Assembly: GCA_020829485.1 (NCBI GenBank)
Contig: JAIVFU010000030.1
Location: 9,704-73,703, forward strand
DNA: 64,000 nucleotides
Source of the DNA: Nostoc sp. CHAB 5834
Lineage (GTDB): Bacteria > Cyanobacteriota > Cyanobacteriia > Cyanobacteriales > Nostocaceae
Direction of reading: 5' to 3'
A program made the translations under genes and the position numbers. The notes under the pieces are model-generated. The model did not search any database. It was not told the DNA's origin and worked only from the letters and a program-made list of their open reading frames with translations. Numbering within the stretch: the first letter of the stretch is position 1; every line of letters starts with the position of its first letter. Of this stretch, positions 36,363 through 46,026 are shown piece after piece.

Positions 36363-36611
36363 TTAACTTTGAGAATCTTGCTTGCTTTTATTTGCTTGCT
36401 CAATGCGCTGCCTAATTGCTTCTTCTGCAATGCGAATATTTTCTTCTATTGGCGTACCATCTTCAGCTACCATTGGCCCGTACCATGTTGCTTCCGAGTC
36501 AGGAGGATTACGGCGACTAAACAAGACACGAATAGCCTCATCATCATCTCGGTGTGCAACTATATAAGCTTTTAATTCTTTGTTAGTCATTGCTTCAAAG
36601 TTCGGTTTCAT
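36363..36611 (-). CDS. Small conserved hypothetical (DUF6887-like)
   Basis: The 82-residue protein begins MKPNFEAMTNKELKAYIVAHRDDDEAIRVLFSRR, a motif I associate with a small cyanobacterial family (DUF6887-like). It stands upstream of hicA on the same strand and may be the first gene of the hic unit. The function is unknown. Confidence 0.55.
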   Translation of the reverse strand: MKPNFEAMTNKELKAYIVAHRDDDEAIRVLFSRRNPPDSEATWYGPMVAEDGTPIEENIRIAEEAIRQRIEQANKSKQDSQS

Positions 36612-36844
36612 TCAAAAACCTCCAGAGTCCACTAGGGGGTACGATAATTTAAATATTCTCGCTTGCCAAAATATACACATCTCTAGTTTGGATTTGAAAC
36701 CGAAACAGGTGGATATCTTTGTAAGTGTTTGATAACATTTGGCAGACTCGCACACAGGCGCTTGTTCATTGGTTGGGTTTATTGTCTGTTCCTCAATTGT
36801 GACATAGATAATAGTAAGCTTTTTGGCATATACTCAGCTTACAT

Positions 36845-39800
36845 TTACCCTTCCAACTGCTTTAACTTCTTCTGAGCAAATTCCCGCACTTGCTCATCGG
36901 GGTCATTCTCTGCGCGATCGCGCAACAGTGGTAAAGTCTGGGGATGCTGAGGAAATTGCTTGATAATTATCTCTAGTGCAATGCGCCGAGGATTGGGTTT
37001 AAACCAAGGATTATGGCTACCTTTAAAGGCATTATCGACAGCGCAGTGATAGTAGATTTCAAGCAACTCAGGTTGATATTTAAAGTGTTGAGCTAATTCT
37101 CGGACTGCTGCACCTCGCACATCTTCGTGATCATCCTGGGTAGCGCGTTCTTTGAGCCAGGTTTTGGTTTTGGTGTCCGGGTCATCTTTGAAGTTCTGGG
37201 CTAATGCCCGGACTGCTGCACCTCGCACATCTTCGTGATCATCCTGGGTAGCGCGTTCTTTGAGGATGGATTTGGTGTCGGGGTCATCTTTGAAGTTTTG
37301 GGCTAATTCTCTGACTGCTGCACCTCGCACATCTTCGTGATCATCTTGGGTAGCGCGTTCTTTGAGGATGGATTTGGTGTCGGGGTCATCTTTGAAGTTC
37401 CGGGCTAATGCCCAGACTGCTGTACCTCGCACATAGCTGTTATGCTCCTGGGTAGCGCATTTTTTGAGGATGGATTTGGTGTCGGAGTCATCTTTGAAGT
37501 TCTTCGCTAATTCTTGAACTGCTGTACCTCGCACATCTTCGTGATCATCTTGGGTAGCGCGTTCTTTGAGGATGGATTTGGTGTCGGGGTCATCTTTGAA
37601 GTATTTAGCTAATTCTTGAACTGCTGTACCTCGCACATCTTCGTGATCATCTTGGGTAGCGCGTTCTTTGAGGATGGATTTGGTGTCGGAGTCATCTTTG
37701 AAGTTCTCGGCTAATTCTTGGACTGCTACACGTCGCACATAGCTGTTATTATCCTGGGTAGCACGTTCTTTGAGCCAGGTTTTGGTGTCGGGGTCATCTT
37801 TGAAGTTCTGGGCTAATTCTTGGACTGCTACACGTCGCACATAGCTGTTATTATCCTGGGTAGCGCGTTCTTTGAGCCAGCTTTTGGTGTCAGGAGATTC
37901 TTTGAAGTGCTTCGCTAATTCTTGGACTGCTGCACCTCGCACATAGCTGTTATTATCCTGGGTAGCGCGTTCTTTGAACCAGCTTTTGGTGTCAGGAGAT
38001 TCTTGCAAGGTCGTTGCAATTGCTGTGACTGCTTGAGTGCAAATTTCCCTAACTAGCCTATTTTCTTTTATTATATATGGGTGGGGGTCGTAATAGTACC
38101 AGAGGTCATATTTAGTTAAATCTTTAAGCTTGTCAAGTAATTTATTAGCAGTTGATGCGATCGCCGAGCGATTTCTCACCTCTACAAGACATTTAGCCGC
38201 TAAAAATAGATTAACAAACTTTTCCTCTTCTCCATCTTGCGCCATTAAATAATCAAGAATCTCCCCAACAAATCTTGGCTCAATCATTCCCGCAATTAGC
38301 AGCAACACTTCATGCCAACTTTCATCTTGCCAGTGTTTGCCAAAAACTTCATTCTTAAGTTCCTCAATAGTCAGCGTTTGCGTTTCTTTAAACTGCCAGA
38401 CAAACTCCCAAGCACAGAAATATTCTAAAAAAGTCCGATGCACAAAAGCATAGTAATCCGCACCCAGGAAACATAACATAAAGTTGCGAGTCCGCAGTTG
38501 ATTAATCATCACCCGCGCAGCTTCTCTGGGTTTATCAAATTCTATAGTTTTGAGATAATCAGTCAGCACTTTGACTAAATCATTTTCATTAATCAAATTA
38601 CCAGCCAAACCTTTCTCACCAGTTTGCATAAGATAAGCAACCTGACGCAGCATCGCTTGCTTATCTTTATAATCAAGAGTTTTGGGATCTAACCTCTTAT
38701 CTTCCATCAAAGCGCGTTCCACATCCCATTGATGTAGCAGTACCCGTGATGCTTGATCGTAAAGTGTAGCTCTATCTCTTGGTAGCTCTTGATTACGATT
38801 AAGAATTGCCATCATCGTCAACAGCAGAGGATTTCCCGCCAATTCTGCAATAGATTTGGAAGCTGCAATTCCTCTTTGTAGCCGTTCCCGTTTTCTTACC
38901 TTATCAACTGCATCGGTAAAAGTTAACTCATGCCAACGGTAGATAAAATCCTGAATTTGTTCTGAGTCTAAATCTTGTAAGATAAAGTGGCGAAACTCAG
39001 CATTAAGCAATCGTTGCGGTTTATAGCTAATAATCCGAGAAGTGACAATTACCTGCACATCAGGATAGTCATTAGTAAAACGATGAATATCAGTAATTAC
39101 ATCCTCTCGCTTACCAGGGTCAAATACCTCATCTAACCCATCAAACATCACTAAGGCATTACCAGCTTTTAATTGTTTATCTAGTTCAAGCTGACTGAGA
39201 TGAGCAATTGCACCACTACATTTATGAAAGAATTCTAGAAAATTATTGCACTCTTTATCTTCCCGTCGCCGCATATAAGTGCGTAATTCAATTAGCAACG
39301 GAATTGGTAATGAGATAACATTATCCAGTGGAGACTCCGCCCAATTCAAAGCCAGAAATTGCAAAAATGTAGATTTACCTGAACCAGGATCGCCCAAAAT
39401 CACAATATATTTATAATCTTGCTTTTTATTGACAACATCTAAAACTGAACGGATCGGCTGTTCCAAATAAACCCGTTTGTGGCGTTCTAATTCTTCTAAT
39501 TCAACTTCCGCTTCTACTTGGTTACATTCTCGCAGCCGTCTAAGATGTTCTTTAGGCAGTTCGTGAACTTGTGCTAAAACTTGATGAGTTTCCCGGACAT
39601 TTTGAGCAGTAAAAATCCGCCATAATTTCAGTTCGTTATAGGCATAGCCGCTAGTATCTAAGCTGTCTAACTTGACATTGCCATAGCGTTCACAGATTCC
39701 TTCTTGATATTTAACTAAATTAAAATCTACAATAACACCAGCAATTTCTTTTGTATTTATTTCAATATCAGATAACTTTTGTAATTCTAGGATATGGTGT

Positions 39801-40276
39801 AATTCTTTTGAATCTAAAAGAAGTTCTTGGACTTGTGTCAAATACTGTTCTGTAATTGATTGCCAGTTAAACTTAGATGGCAGAGGTTTTAATTGCAGCC
39901 TATTCCAACTATCTTCTAGAGTTTTAGCGTCTAGAGATTCACAATTAATATCAAAAGCCTGACCAAGATTTTCTGTAACCGACTTATCGCTGATAAATTT
40001 ATGGATGTCTGTGGTGTACTCTTTAATCTCAGCTTCAGCAAGTTTGCAACGAACTTTTAACTGCTGCTGCATGAGTTGCAAAAATTCCTTTAACGCTTTA
40101 CCAGCAGCAATTTCTATGTCTTCCTGCTTCAGTTTCTGGAAAATCTTACCAGGGATGCCTTTTAATAAATCTTTAGCCCAATCTTTAGCAGCATCTTTGG
40201 CTAAGTCTTCCAAAATGGGTTTAAAAATCAACCCGGCAGCCTGAGTTACACCCCAAATAGCTAACCAGTCCAGCAT
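36845..40276 (-). CDS. NACHT STAND NTPase with C-terminal HEAT repeats
   Basis: The 1143-residue protein starts MLDWLAIWGVTQAAGLIFKP (in-frame ATG at 40318 also possible). A helical N-terminal region of about 280 residues may be the effector or sensor. The NACHT NTPase follows, with Walker A GDPGSGKS (about 295-302) and Walker B ALVMFDGLDEV (about 374-384), then a helical segment. The C-terminus has nine near-identical 34-residue HEAT-type units (about 762-1068) of the form PDTKSILKERATQDDHEDVRGAAVRELAQNFKDD, the ninth with a two-residue insertion. STAND NTPases of this architecture act in bacterial antiphage defence (bNACHT-type) or signalling. The repeats probably sense the trigger. Confidence 0.85.
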   Translation of the reverse strand: MLDWLAIWGVTQAAGLIFKPILEDLAKDAAKDWAKDLLKGIPGKIFQKLKQEDIEIAAGKALKEFLQLMQQQLKVRCKLAEAEIKEYTTDIHKFISDKSVTENLGQAFDINCESLDAKTLEDSWNRLQLKPLPSKFNWQSITEQYLTQVQELLLDSKELHHILELQKLSDIEINTKEIAGVIVDFNLVKYQEGICERYGNVKLDSLDTSGYAYNELKLWRIFTAQNVRETHQVLAQVHELPKEHLRRLRECNQVEAEVELEELERHKRVYLEQPIRSVLDVVNKKQDYKYIVILGDPGSGKSTFLQFLALNWAESPLDNVISLPIPLLIELRTYMRRREDKECNNFLEFFHKCSGAIAHLSQLELDKQLKAGNALVMFDGLDEVFDPGKREDVITDIHRFTNDYPDVQVIVTSRIISYKPQRLLNAEFRHFILQDLDSEQIQDFIYRWHELTFTDAVDKVRKRERLQRGIAASKSIAELAGNPLLLTMMAILNRNQELPRDRATLYDQASRVLLHQWDVERALMEDKRLDPKTLDYKDKQAMLRQVAYLMQTGEKGLAGNLINENDLVKVLTDYLKTIEFDKPREAARVMINQLRTRNFMLCFLGADYYAFVHRTFLEYFCAWEFVWQFKETQTLTIEELKNEVFGKHWQDESWHEVLLLIAGMIEPRFVGEILDYLMAQDGEEEKFVNLFLAAKCLVEVRNRSAIASTANKLLDKLKDLTKYDLWYYYDPHPYIIKENRLVREICTQAVTAIATTLQESPDTKSWFKERATQDNNSYVRGAAVQELAKHFKESPDTKSWLKERATQDNNSYVRRVAVQELAQNFKDDPDTKTWLKERATQDNNSYVRRVAVQELAENFKDDSDTKSILKERATQDDHEDVRGTAVQELAKYFKDDPDTKSILKERATQDDHEDVRGTAVQELAKNFKDDSDTKSILKKCATQEHNSYVRGTAVWALARNFKDDPDTKSILKERATQDDHEDVRGAAVRELAQNFKDDPDTKSILKERATQDDHEDVRGAAVRALAQNFKDDPDTKTKTWLKERATQDDHEDVRGAAVRELAQHFKYQPELLEIYYHCAVDNAFKGSHNPWFKPNPRRIALEIIIKQFPQHPQTLPLLRDRAENDPDEQVREFAQKKLKQLEG
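37062..38010. repeat. 102-bp tandem repeat array encoding HEAT units
   Basis: Units such as TTTGGTGTCGGGGTCATCTT recur every 102 bases with very high identity, in the 3' part of the NACHT gene. Two sub-types alternate (DNNSYVRR and DDHEDVRG), which suggests recent expansion or conversion. Confidence 0.88.
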
Positions 40277-40378
40277 AATACTCGCTTCTGTTGAGAGTTT
40301 GATTACGAGTATATACATTAGCTTGAGTAATGTTTCCAGATTTTGGGGTGATTGCGGAAATATTACAGGTATCTAAGA

Positions 40379-40467
40379 ACCTCTCTCTAAATCTCTCTCC
40401 TAAAAGGAGAGAGACTTTGAATTTTTCCCCCTTCCCGTGTCGGGAAGGGGGTTAGGGGGTTAGGTTT
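40379..40467. repeat. Hairpin repeat (CTCTCTCC / GGAGAGAG), copy A
   Basis: CTAAATCTCTCTCCTAAAAG and the complementary GGAGAGAGACT form a hairpin, followed by CCCCCTTCCCG and CGGGAAGGGGG. A close relative lies at 42889-42973. Confidence 0.8.
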
Positions 40468-40554
40468 CGCGTTGGTTTTTTAGATCGATCAATTGTTAAC
40501 CAGGATGTCTACGATGGTCACTAAGCTTGTCGAAGTGCGGGTTACGCGTGTGCA

Positions 40555-40845
40555 ATTTTCCCACTGCACTCTCACTTTTGCTACAACCATGAGCCGCCGC
40601 TAGTTCTTGTAAGGGATATGTGCTATCAATCACTATAGTAATTTTGCTAGATTCAATTTATTCTTTGAGAAAAACCAAGTTTTCAGTGTTGGGTTTTTCA
40701 AACACCAATTTGGCTTTTTGATGGGGGAATAACGCTGTTCAAGCTTTCTACATAATGGTTTCGGGGCTAGTTATGGTGGTGATAATTCCGTTAAGTTTGA
40801 GGAATTTTTTGGTTGGAAAGAGCGATCGCTCTGCCTTTGTTTGTA
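40555..40845 (-). pseudogene. Decayed zinc-type oxidoreductase fragment, copy A
   Basis: The stretch aligns base by base with the fragment at 42412-42700: CATGAGCCGCCGCTAGTTC, GTGTTGGGTTTTTC, GGCTTTTTGA, GGGGCT, GAGCGATCGCT. It carries many substitutions and stops. It is an older duplicate of the same 3' half of an alcohol dehydrogenase-like gene. Confidence 0.7.
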
Positions 40846-41020
40846 ACTTTCGCTTCACCCATTTTTTGATGAGTTAAGAAAAATAAAAGTACATAAAGAT
40901 ATTTGAAGTATTTTAAAAAACTAGTACCTCTGAGTTAACTTTGCTCAAACTCCAGGTAGAATCGGCTAGCCGAGAGTTACGTGTAATATAAATCACTACA
41001 ACGTTATAGGGAAGTTCAAA

Positions 41021-42376
41021 ATGGTTGCATTTGCTTTAAAACCAACACAGATAATTGGTGGCATATTATCCGCATCGCTACTGAGTCTGATGTCCTTAGA
41101 GGTTCTTACCACCCCAGCCTTTGGCAACCCGCCTGCTGCGTCTGTTCAGACCAAGCTGAAAGTGCCTAGTACAATGACCTCTGCGCCCTTTAATACTAAC
41201 CGTTACTTGAAAGTGCCACCCAATTTCTCCGTCTCTGTTTATGCTCGCATTAACAAAGCTCGCTTTATGGCAGTTGCTCCCAACGGGGATCTTCTCGTGT
41301 CACAGCCCAGTACAGGTAAAGTGTTAATTGTCCGCCCCAATGGCAGCAAAGACCCAATTATTTCTGACTTCGTGACCGGTCTACGCAGGCCACACGACAT
41401 TGTGTTTCATAAGATTGGCAACACCACATACGTTTATATCTCTGAGACTCATCAAATTAACCGCTTTATCTACAAATCTGGAGATCGAATCGCCAAAAAT
41501 CGTCAAATCGTTGTAACTGGTTTACCAGACAACAGCACATCGGAACTCAAAGGCTCCTATGGGCATGAACTAAAAAATATCGCACTTGATTCCAACCACA
41601 AACTGTACGTGTCAATCGCCTCTACGTGCAATGCCTGCAAAGAAGATACTGTCAGTACCCCAAAGCGTGGTGCGATTTACCAGTACAACGCCAATGGAAC
41701 CAATCAGCGGCTTTTTGCCCAAGGTTTACGTAATGCCGAAGGATTAGCATTCTTACCTGGCACAAATGACCTTTGGGTAGTCGTTAATAATCGAGATAAC
41801 ATCGCCTATCCGTTCAACGATAGCAGTGGCAATTACGGTAAGATTATTCCCTCTTATGTAGACAACCACCCACCAGAGGAGTTTACGAAAGTCCGAGATG
41901 GCGGCAACTACGGCTGGCCATTCTGCAACCCCAATCCTGACACGTCAACTGGCCTCAACAATATGCCGTTTGACCGGGACTATGAGTTCAATCGTGATGG
42001 AGGTGTTAATTGCAATGCAATGGACAGAATTAACAAGGGTATTCAAGCCCATTCGGCTCCCTTGGGATTAACATTCTTACAAAATACCAGGTTTCCCAGC
42101 CTGTACTCAAGTGGGGCAGTGACGGGGCTGCATGGTTCATGGAATCGGCAAAAGAAAACGGGCTACAAAATAGCTTACTTTCCCTGGAACAGTAGAACAA
42201 ATACTCTAGGACAGGAGATGGATTTGGTCAACGGTTGGCTAATTCCAACAACGCAAGAAGTCTGGGGACGACCGGTGGATATGGTGGTTGATAATCAAGG
42301 TAATTTGTTAATTTCGGATGACTACAGTGGGACTATCTACAAGCTCTCCTATTTATTATCCGACATCAAAAAGTGA
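41021..42376 (+). CDS. Secreted sorbosone/glucose dehydrogenase-like beta-propeller protein
   Basis: The 451-residue protein has an N-terminal signal (about 1-35). Propeller motifs follow: VPPNFSVSVYARINKARFMAVAPNGDLLVSQPSTGKVLIV, GLRNAEGLAFLPGTNDLWVVVNNRD, VRDGGNYGWPFCNP, GSWNRQKKTGYKI and WGRPVDMVVDNQGNLLISDDYSGTIYKLSY. These fit the PQQ-dependent sugar dehydrogenase/sorbosone dehydrogenase family. Such proteins act outside the cytoplasm; the substrate is unknown. It is flanked by two copies of a decayed oxidoreductase fragment. Confidence 0.85.
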   Translation: MVAFALKPTQIIGGILSASLLSLMSLEVLTTPAFGNPPAASVQTKLKVPSTMTSAPFNTNRYLKVPPNFSVSVYARINKARFMAVAPNGDLLVSQPSTGKVLIVRPNGSKDPIISDFVTGLRRPHDIVFHKIGNTTYVYISETHQINRFIYKSGDRIAKNRQIVVTGLPDNSTSELKGSYGHELKNIALDSNHKLYVSIASTCNACKEDTVSTPKRGAIYQYNANGTNQRLFAQGLRNAEGLAFLPGTNDLWVVVNNRDNIAYPFNDSSGNYGKIIPSYVDNHPPEEFTKVRDGGNYGWPFCNPNPDTSTGLNNMPFDRDYEFNRDGGVNCNAMDRINKGIQAHSAPLGLTFLQNTRFPSLYSSGAVTGLHGSWNRQKKTGYKIAYFPWNSRTNTLGQEMDLVNGWLIPTTQEVWGRPVDMVVDNQGNLLISDDYSGTIYKLSYLLSDIKK

Positions 42377-42411
42377 TTCACCTGTGCTGCTTTTGGCAAA
42401 TTGTCCTCCAA

Positions 42412-42864
42412 TCAACTAGAAGCAGCAATCGCAATTTTCCCTATTGCACGCCCATCGCTATAAGCATGAGCCGCCGCTAGTTCCGATAATGGATATGTGC
42501 GATCAATCACCACACGAATTTTACCCGCTTCAATCAATTCTTTGAGATAACCCAAATCTTGAGTGTTGGGTTTTTCTAGGATAAATTTCGCTTTTTGACC
42601 GGGAAGAAACGCTGTTAAGACGCTCTCTAACAAAACTTCGGGGCTGGGTAATGTGGTGATATAAATTCCGTTTGGTTTGAGGACTCTTTTGGTTTGTGAG
42701 AGCGATCGCTTACCCACTGCATCAAAGATAATGTCATACTGCACTGTATCTTGGGTGAAATCTTGCTGCGTATAATCAATCACGCGGTCTGCTCCCAAAG
42801 ATTGGGGGATGGCTATCATAACTAAGATTTTTTCACGCTTGGTTTGATTGTAGCTAAATGACAC
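42412..42864 (-). pseudogene. Truncated zinc-type/quinone oxidoreductase, copy B
   Basis: The 150 residues match the C-terminal half of a medium-chain dehydrogenase/reductase (SLGADRVIDYTQQDFTQDTVQYDIIFDAVGKRS through AHAYSDGRAIGKIAIA). The N-terminal catalytic domain, including the metal or substrate site and most of the nucleotide-binding loop, is missing. It is a C-terminal fragment, not a working enzyme. Confidence 0.75.
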
Positions 42865-43968
42865 TCTGACAATTCAGCGGTATCTGGAAAACCTCTCTCT
42901 AAATCTCTCTCCTAGAAGGAGAGAGACTTTGAATTTTCCCCCTTCCCGCGACGAGTTGGGGGTTAGGTTTTTCGCTAAGGTTTGTAGTGAGCAATTCAGA
43001 AAAATCATTGCGATCGCTCAATCATGTTAGATTATAGTTTGTTGTTTCTCTTAAACACAAAATCTGAGAGTTTCTTATCCATCTCCTCATTGTGGGAATG
43101 AAAAAAAAGAACTGAAAAGTTAAGTTTTTTGAAAATTATGTGCAGCAAGACATCTATTCCCACTAGCTTATATGGCTTATCAGACAAGGCTTAAAGGCAT
43201 AATTGAACATCATTGTCAAAGAAAAATTAAAAGAATATGAAGTGCATTTTTACCCTCAAAAAAATGATATGTTAGATACAGAATTCAATTTCGCGCGTTT
43301 ATGGAGTAAAACAATATAGATTACTTCAGGTTTTCACCGTCAAACCCTTGGCATCTCTTGCTTTTAACGCAAATTGAGGGCAATGTGAGTACACATTTAA
43401 ATAACCAAAACCCTGTCGCAAGTAGATTAAATTCTTTGCTGTAATTGGGTTGTGGCTGAGTACAAAGAAATCCTGAACCCCTATCTATAAACACTAGAAC
43501 CCCAACCAAAAAATACTAGAACCCCTACCCGAAAAAAACTTTTTTAATTCTTGTAATGCTTGAAGAATTAGGGTTTTTAGTATTTGAGTACAAACGTAAT
43601 AAATCCAATAAATTCTATCCTAGAGAGACGCACGGTTTGGCTAGGAGACGGCTGCTATAAATCTTATATCGCCAATCACCTAACGCTCTGAAACAAAACG
43701 AAGCGAAAAGTGAGTGGAGGGATGACATAGCACCAAGCCTGAAGTGAAAAGAAGTCGCGGCTGTAAGCACAAATTCTACCCAAGAACCGAACCTTGACAC
43801 ACCAGCCGAACATCACATATCTATCGCCTGCCTTACTTGAAAACAAGTCACCCGAACCCAAGGGTTTGCAGGCAGTGTGAAAGACGCGACTTCAATTCCT
43901 GGGCATAGAGAGTAGCAACAGCATCTCCCACAGTGGCAGCCAAGTCCACCGACCTTTTGCGAAACTCA
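42865..43968. other. Leader region of nifB
   Basis: Between the oxidoreductase fragment and nifB lie about 1.1 kb. A second hairpin repeat copy occupies 42889-42973. The middle is AT-rich; the last ~350 bases are less AT-rich and open on the minus strand only as overlapping shadows. Presumably the nif promoter lies here, but I cannot point to a specific site. Confidence 0.55.
42889..42973. repeat. Hairpin repeat (CTCTCTCC / GGAGAGAG), copy B
   Basis: CTAAATCTCTCTCCTAGAAG and GGAGAGAGACT repeat the copy at 40379-40467 with small differences. Together the two copies bracket the oxidoreductase fragments and the sorbosone dehydrogenase-like gene. Confidence 0.8.
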
Positions 43969-45420
43969 ATGACATCACCGTCTACACGACTCCTCAACTC
44001 CAACGCTACGGAATCGACAACCCAAGCAAAATCCGGTGGTTGCGGCTGCGACAGCACCACCAGCGCCACCGTGGAAAGGGACGAAAAGCTCCAAGAACGC
44101 ATTGCTAAACATCCCTGCTACAGCGAAGACGCTCATCACCACTACGCCCGGATGCACGTTGCAGTTGCTCCCGCTTGCAACATTCAATGCAACTATTGCA
44201 ACCGCAAATATGACTGCGCTAACGAAAGCCGTCCTGGAGTAGTTAGCGAATTGCTAACACCAGAACAAGCAGCACACAAAGCTTTGGTCATTGGCGGCAA
44301 GATTCCTCAAATGACAGTTGTAGGAATTGCCGGCCCTGGCGACCCTCTGGCGAACCCAGAAAAGACTTTCCGCACATTTGAGTTGATTGCAGAGCAAGCA
44401 CCAGACATCAAGCTGTGCTTATCAACCAATGGTTTAATGCTGCCAGACTACATCGATCGCATTAAACAATTAAATATAGATCACGTTACGATCACCATTA
44501 ACATGGTAGATCCAGAGATCGGTGCATTGATTTATCCTTGGGTTCACTACAGACGCAAGCGTTATAGAGGTCTTGAAGGCGCAAGAATCCTCCACGAAAG
44601 ACAGATGGAAGGATTACAAGCCCTGAAAGATGCTGATATCTTGTGCAAAGTTAACTCCGTAATGATTCCCGGAATTAATGACCATCACTTAGTCGAAGTG
44701 AATCGAGTCATTCGTGAGAAAGGTGCATTCTTGCACAACATCATGCCATTGATTTCTGCACCAGAACATGGCACACACTTTGGTTTAATCGGTCAACGCG
44801 GCCCTACACCCAAAGAACTCAAAGAAGTTCAAGATAACTGCTCCGGTAACATGAAAATGATGCGTCACTGTCGCCAGTGTCGTGCCGATGCAGTCGGATT
44901 ATTGGGAGAAGACCGCAGCCAGGAATTTTCCAAAGAGAAGTTCTTGGAAATGACTCCAGATTATGACATGGAGAAACGTCAAGAAGTTCATGACGGTATT
45001 GAGAAGTTTAAAGAAGAACTTAAAGTAGCCAAAGACAAGGCGCTTGCCGGCAAGAAATTTGCCAACAGTCCTAAAGTCCTCGTTGCAGTAGCAACCAAAG
45101 GCGGCGGATTGGTTAACCAACACTTCGGTCATGCGAAAGAATTCCAAATTTACGAAGTGGGTGGGGACGAAGTTCGCTTTGTCAGCCATCGCAAAATTGA
45201 CCAATACTGCCAAGGTGGATACGGCGAAGAAGCTTCTTTTGAGCATATTATGAAAGCGATCGCAGATTGCAAAGCAGTTCTAGTTTCCAAGATTGGTAAC
45301 TGTCCTCAAGAAAAATTGCAAGAAGCTGGAATCAAGACTATTGAAGCTTACGACGTGATTGAAAAGGTTGCTTTAGAGTTCTACGAGCAATACGTTAAGG
45401 AATTAGGGAATAGGGAATAG
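43969..45420 (+). CDS. nifB: NifB, FeMo-cofactor precursor synthase
   Basis: NifB is a radical-SAM enzyme that builds the [8Fe-9S-C] core (NifB-co) of FeMo-cofactor. The N-terminal SAM motif is [17 protein letters not shown], followed by [16 protein letters not shown] and the NifB-specific [18 protein letters not shown]-terminal NifX/NafY-like domain ([27 protein letters not shown]) ends the protein. ATG at 43969 was chosen because the N-terminal tail there resembles Anabaena NifB; the frame is open from a GTG at 43933. The last few residues (ELGNRE) and the stop come from a GGGAATA short tandem repeat. Confidence 0.97.
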   Translation: MTSPSTRLLNSNATESTTQAKSGGCGCDSTTSATVERDEKLQERIAKHPCYSEDAHHHYARMHVAVAPACNIQCNYCNRKYDCANESRPGVVSELLTPEQAAHKALVIGGKIPQMTVVGIAGPGDPLANPEKTFRTFELIAEQAPDIKLCLSTNGLMLPDYIDRIKQLNIDHVTITINMVDPEIGALIYPWVHYRRKRYRGLEGARILHERQMEGLQALKDADILCKVNSVMIPGINDHHLVEVNRVIREKGAFLHNIMPLISAPEHGTHFGLIGQRGPTPKELKEVQDNCSGNMKMMRHCRQCRADAVGLLGEDRSQEFSKEKFLEMTPDYDMEKRQEVHDGIEKFKEELKVAKDKALAGKKFANSPKVLVAVATKGGGLVNQHFGHAKEFQIYEVGGDEVRFVSHRKIDQYCQGGYGEEASFEHIMKAIADCKAVLVSKIGNCPQEKLQEAGIKTIEAYDVIEKVALEFYEQYVKELGNRE

Positions 45421-45500
45421 GGAATAGGGAGTAGGGAGTAGGGAATTTCAATATTCACCACTCCCCACTCACCACTCACCACTCCCCACTCCCCACGCCC
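45409..45500. repeat. GGGAATA / CACTCCC tandem repeat hairpin between nifB and fdxN
   Basis: Tandem GGGAATA units (which include the nifB stop) are followed by CACTCCCCACTC units, giving an inverted arrangement that can form a long stem. It precedes the AAAAGGAG ribosome site of fdxN, so it could affect expression of the downstream gene. Confidence 0.8.
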
Positions 45501-45515
45501 AAAAGGAGAATAATC

Positions 45516-45872
45516 ATGGCTTACCAAATTCTTACTAGCCAGTGTATTTCCTGCAATCTCTGTCTAACGGTATGTCCCACAAATGCAGTTAAAGTGGTTG
45601 ACGGACAGCACTGGATTGACCCTGAACTTTGTACAAACTGTATTGGTAGCATTCATACCGTGCCTCAGTGTAAAGCTGGTTGTCCCACCTGCGACGGTTG
45701 CGTTAAGCAGCCTAGCGATTATTGGGAAGGCTGGTTTGCCAATTACAACCGCGTAGTCGCTAAATTAACAAATAAACAAGATTACTGGGAACGTTGGTTT
45801 CAAAGCTATTCCCAGAAATACTCGGAACAGTTGCAAAAACGCCAACCCCAAAAAATGGCAGCAGAAGCTTAA
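45516..45872 (+). CDS. fdxN: FdxN, nif-associated 2[4Fe-4S] ferredoxin, uninterrupted
   Basis: The 118-residue ferredoxin has two cluster motifs, CISCNLCLTVCPTNAV and CTNCIGSIHTVPQCKAGCPTCDGC, followed by a Tyr/Trp-rich C-terminal part. It is a low-potential electron carrier for nif-related metabolism. In Anabaena sp. PCC 7120 this gene is split by the fdxN element; here it is continuous. AAAAGGAG lies just before the ATG. Confidence 0.94.
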   Translation: MAYQILTSQCISCNLCLTVCPTNAVKVVDGQHWIDPELCTNCIGSIHTVPQCKAGCPTCDGCVKQPSDYWEGWFANYNRVVAKLTNKQDYWERWFQSYSQKYSEQLQKRQPQKMAAEA

Positions 45873-46026
45873 GGGACTTCCAAATAAAAAACACTCAACT
45901 TTTCTTGTGGGGTGGGCGACACGAGTGCCCGTGACAAAGGGCGGACAAGATGTCCACCCGACAAGATTGGATAATTTATTTCTTGGTAATCCCTAAATAA
46001 TTCGTAATTCGTAATTGAAGACAACA

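Larger units (their letters stand above)
40319..41020. other. Intergenic with repeat and decayed oxidoreductase copy
   Basis: The region contains a CTCTCTCC…GGAGAGAG hairpin repeat (40379-40467), a decayed oxidoreductase copy (40555-40845) and the leader of the sorbosone dehydrogenase gene. No intact gene is seen. Confidence 0.65.

Noticed and set aside
37062..38010. CRISPR array
   Set aside because: The 102-bp units are nearly identical along their whole length and coding in one frame; there are no short repeats separated by unique spacers. The same holds for the 7-mer and 21-bp arrays.
45516..45872. An fdxN element
   Set aside because: fdxN is continuous with both cluster motifs and a normal end, so no interruption exists here.
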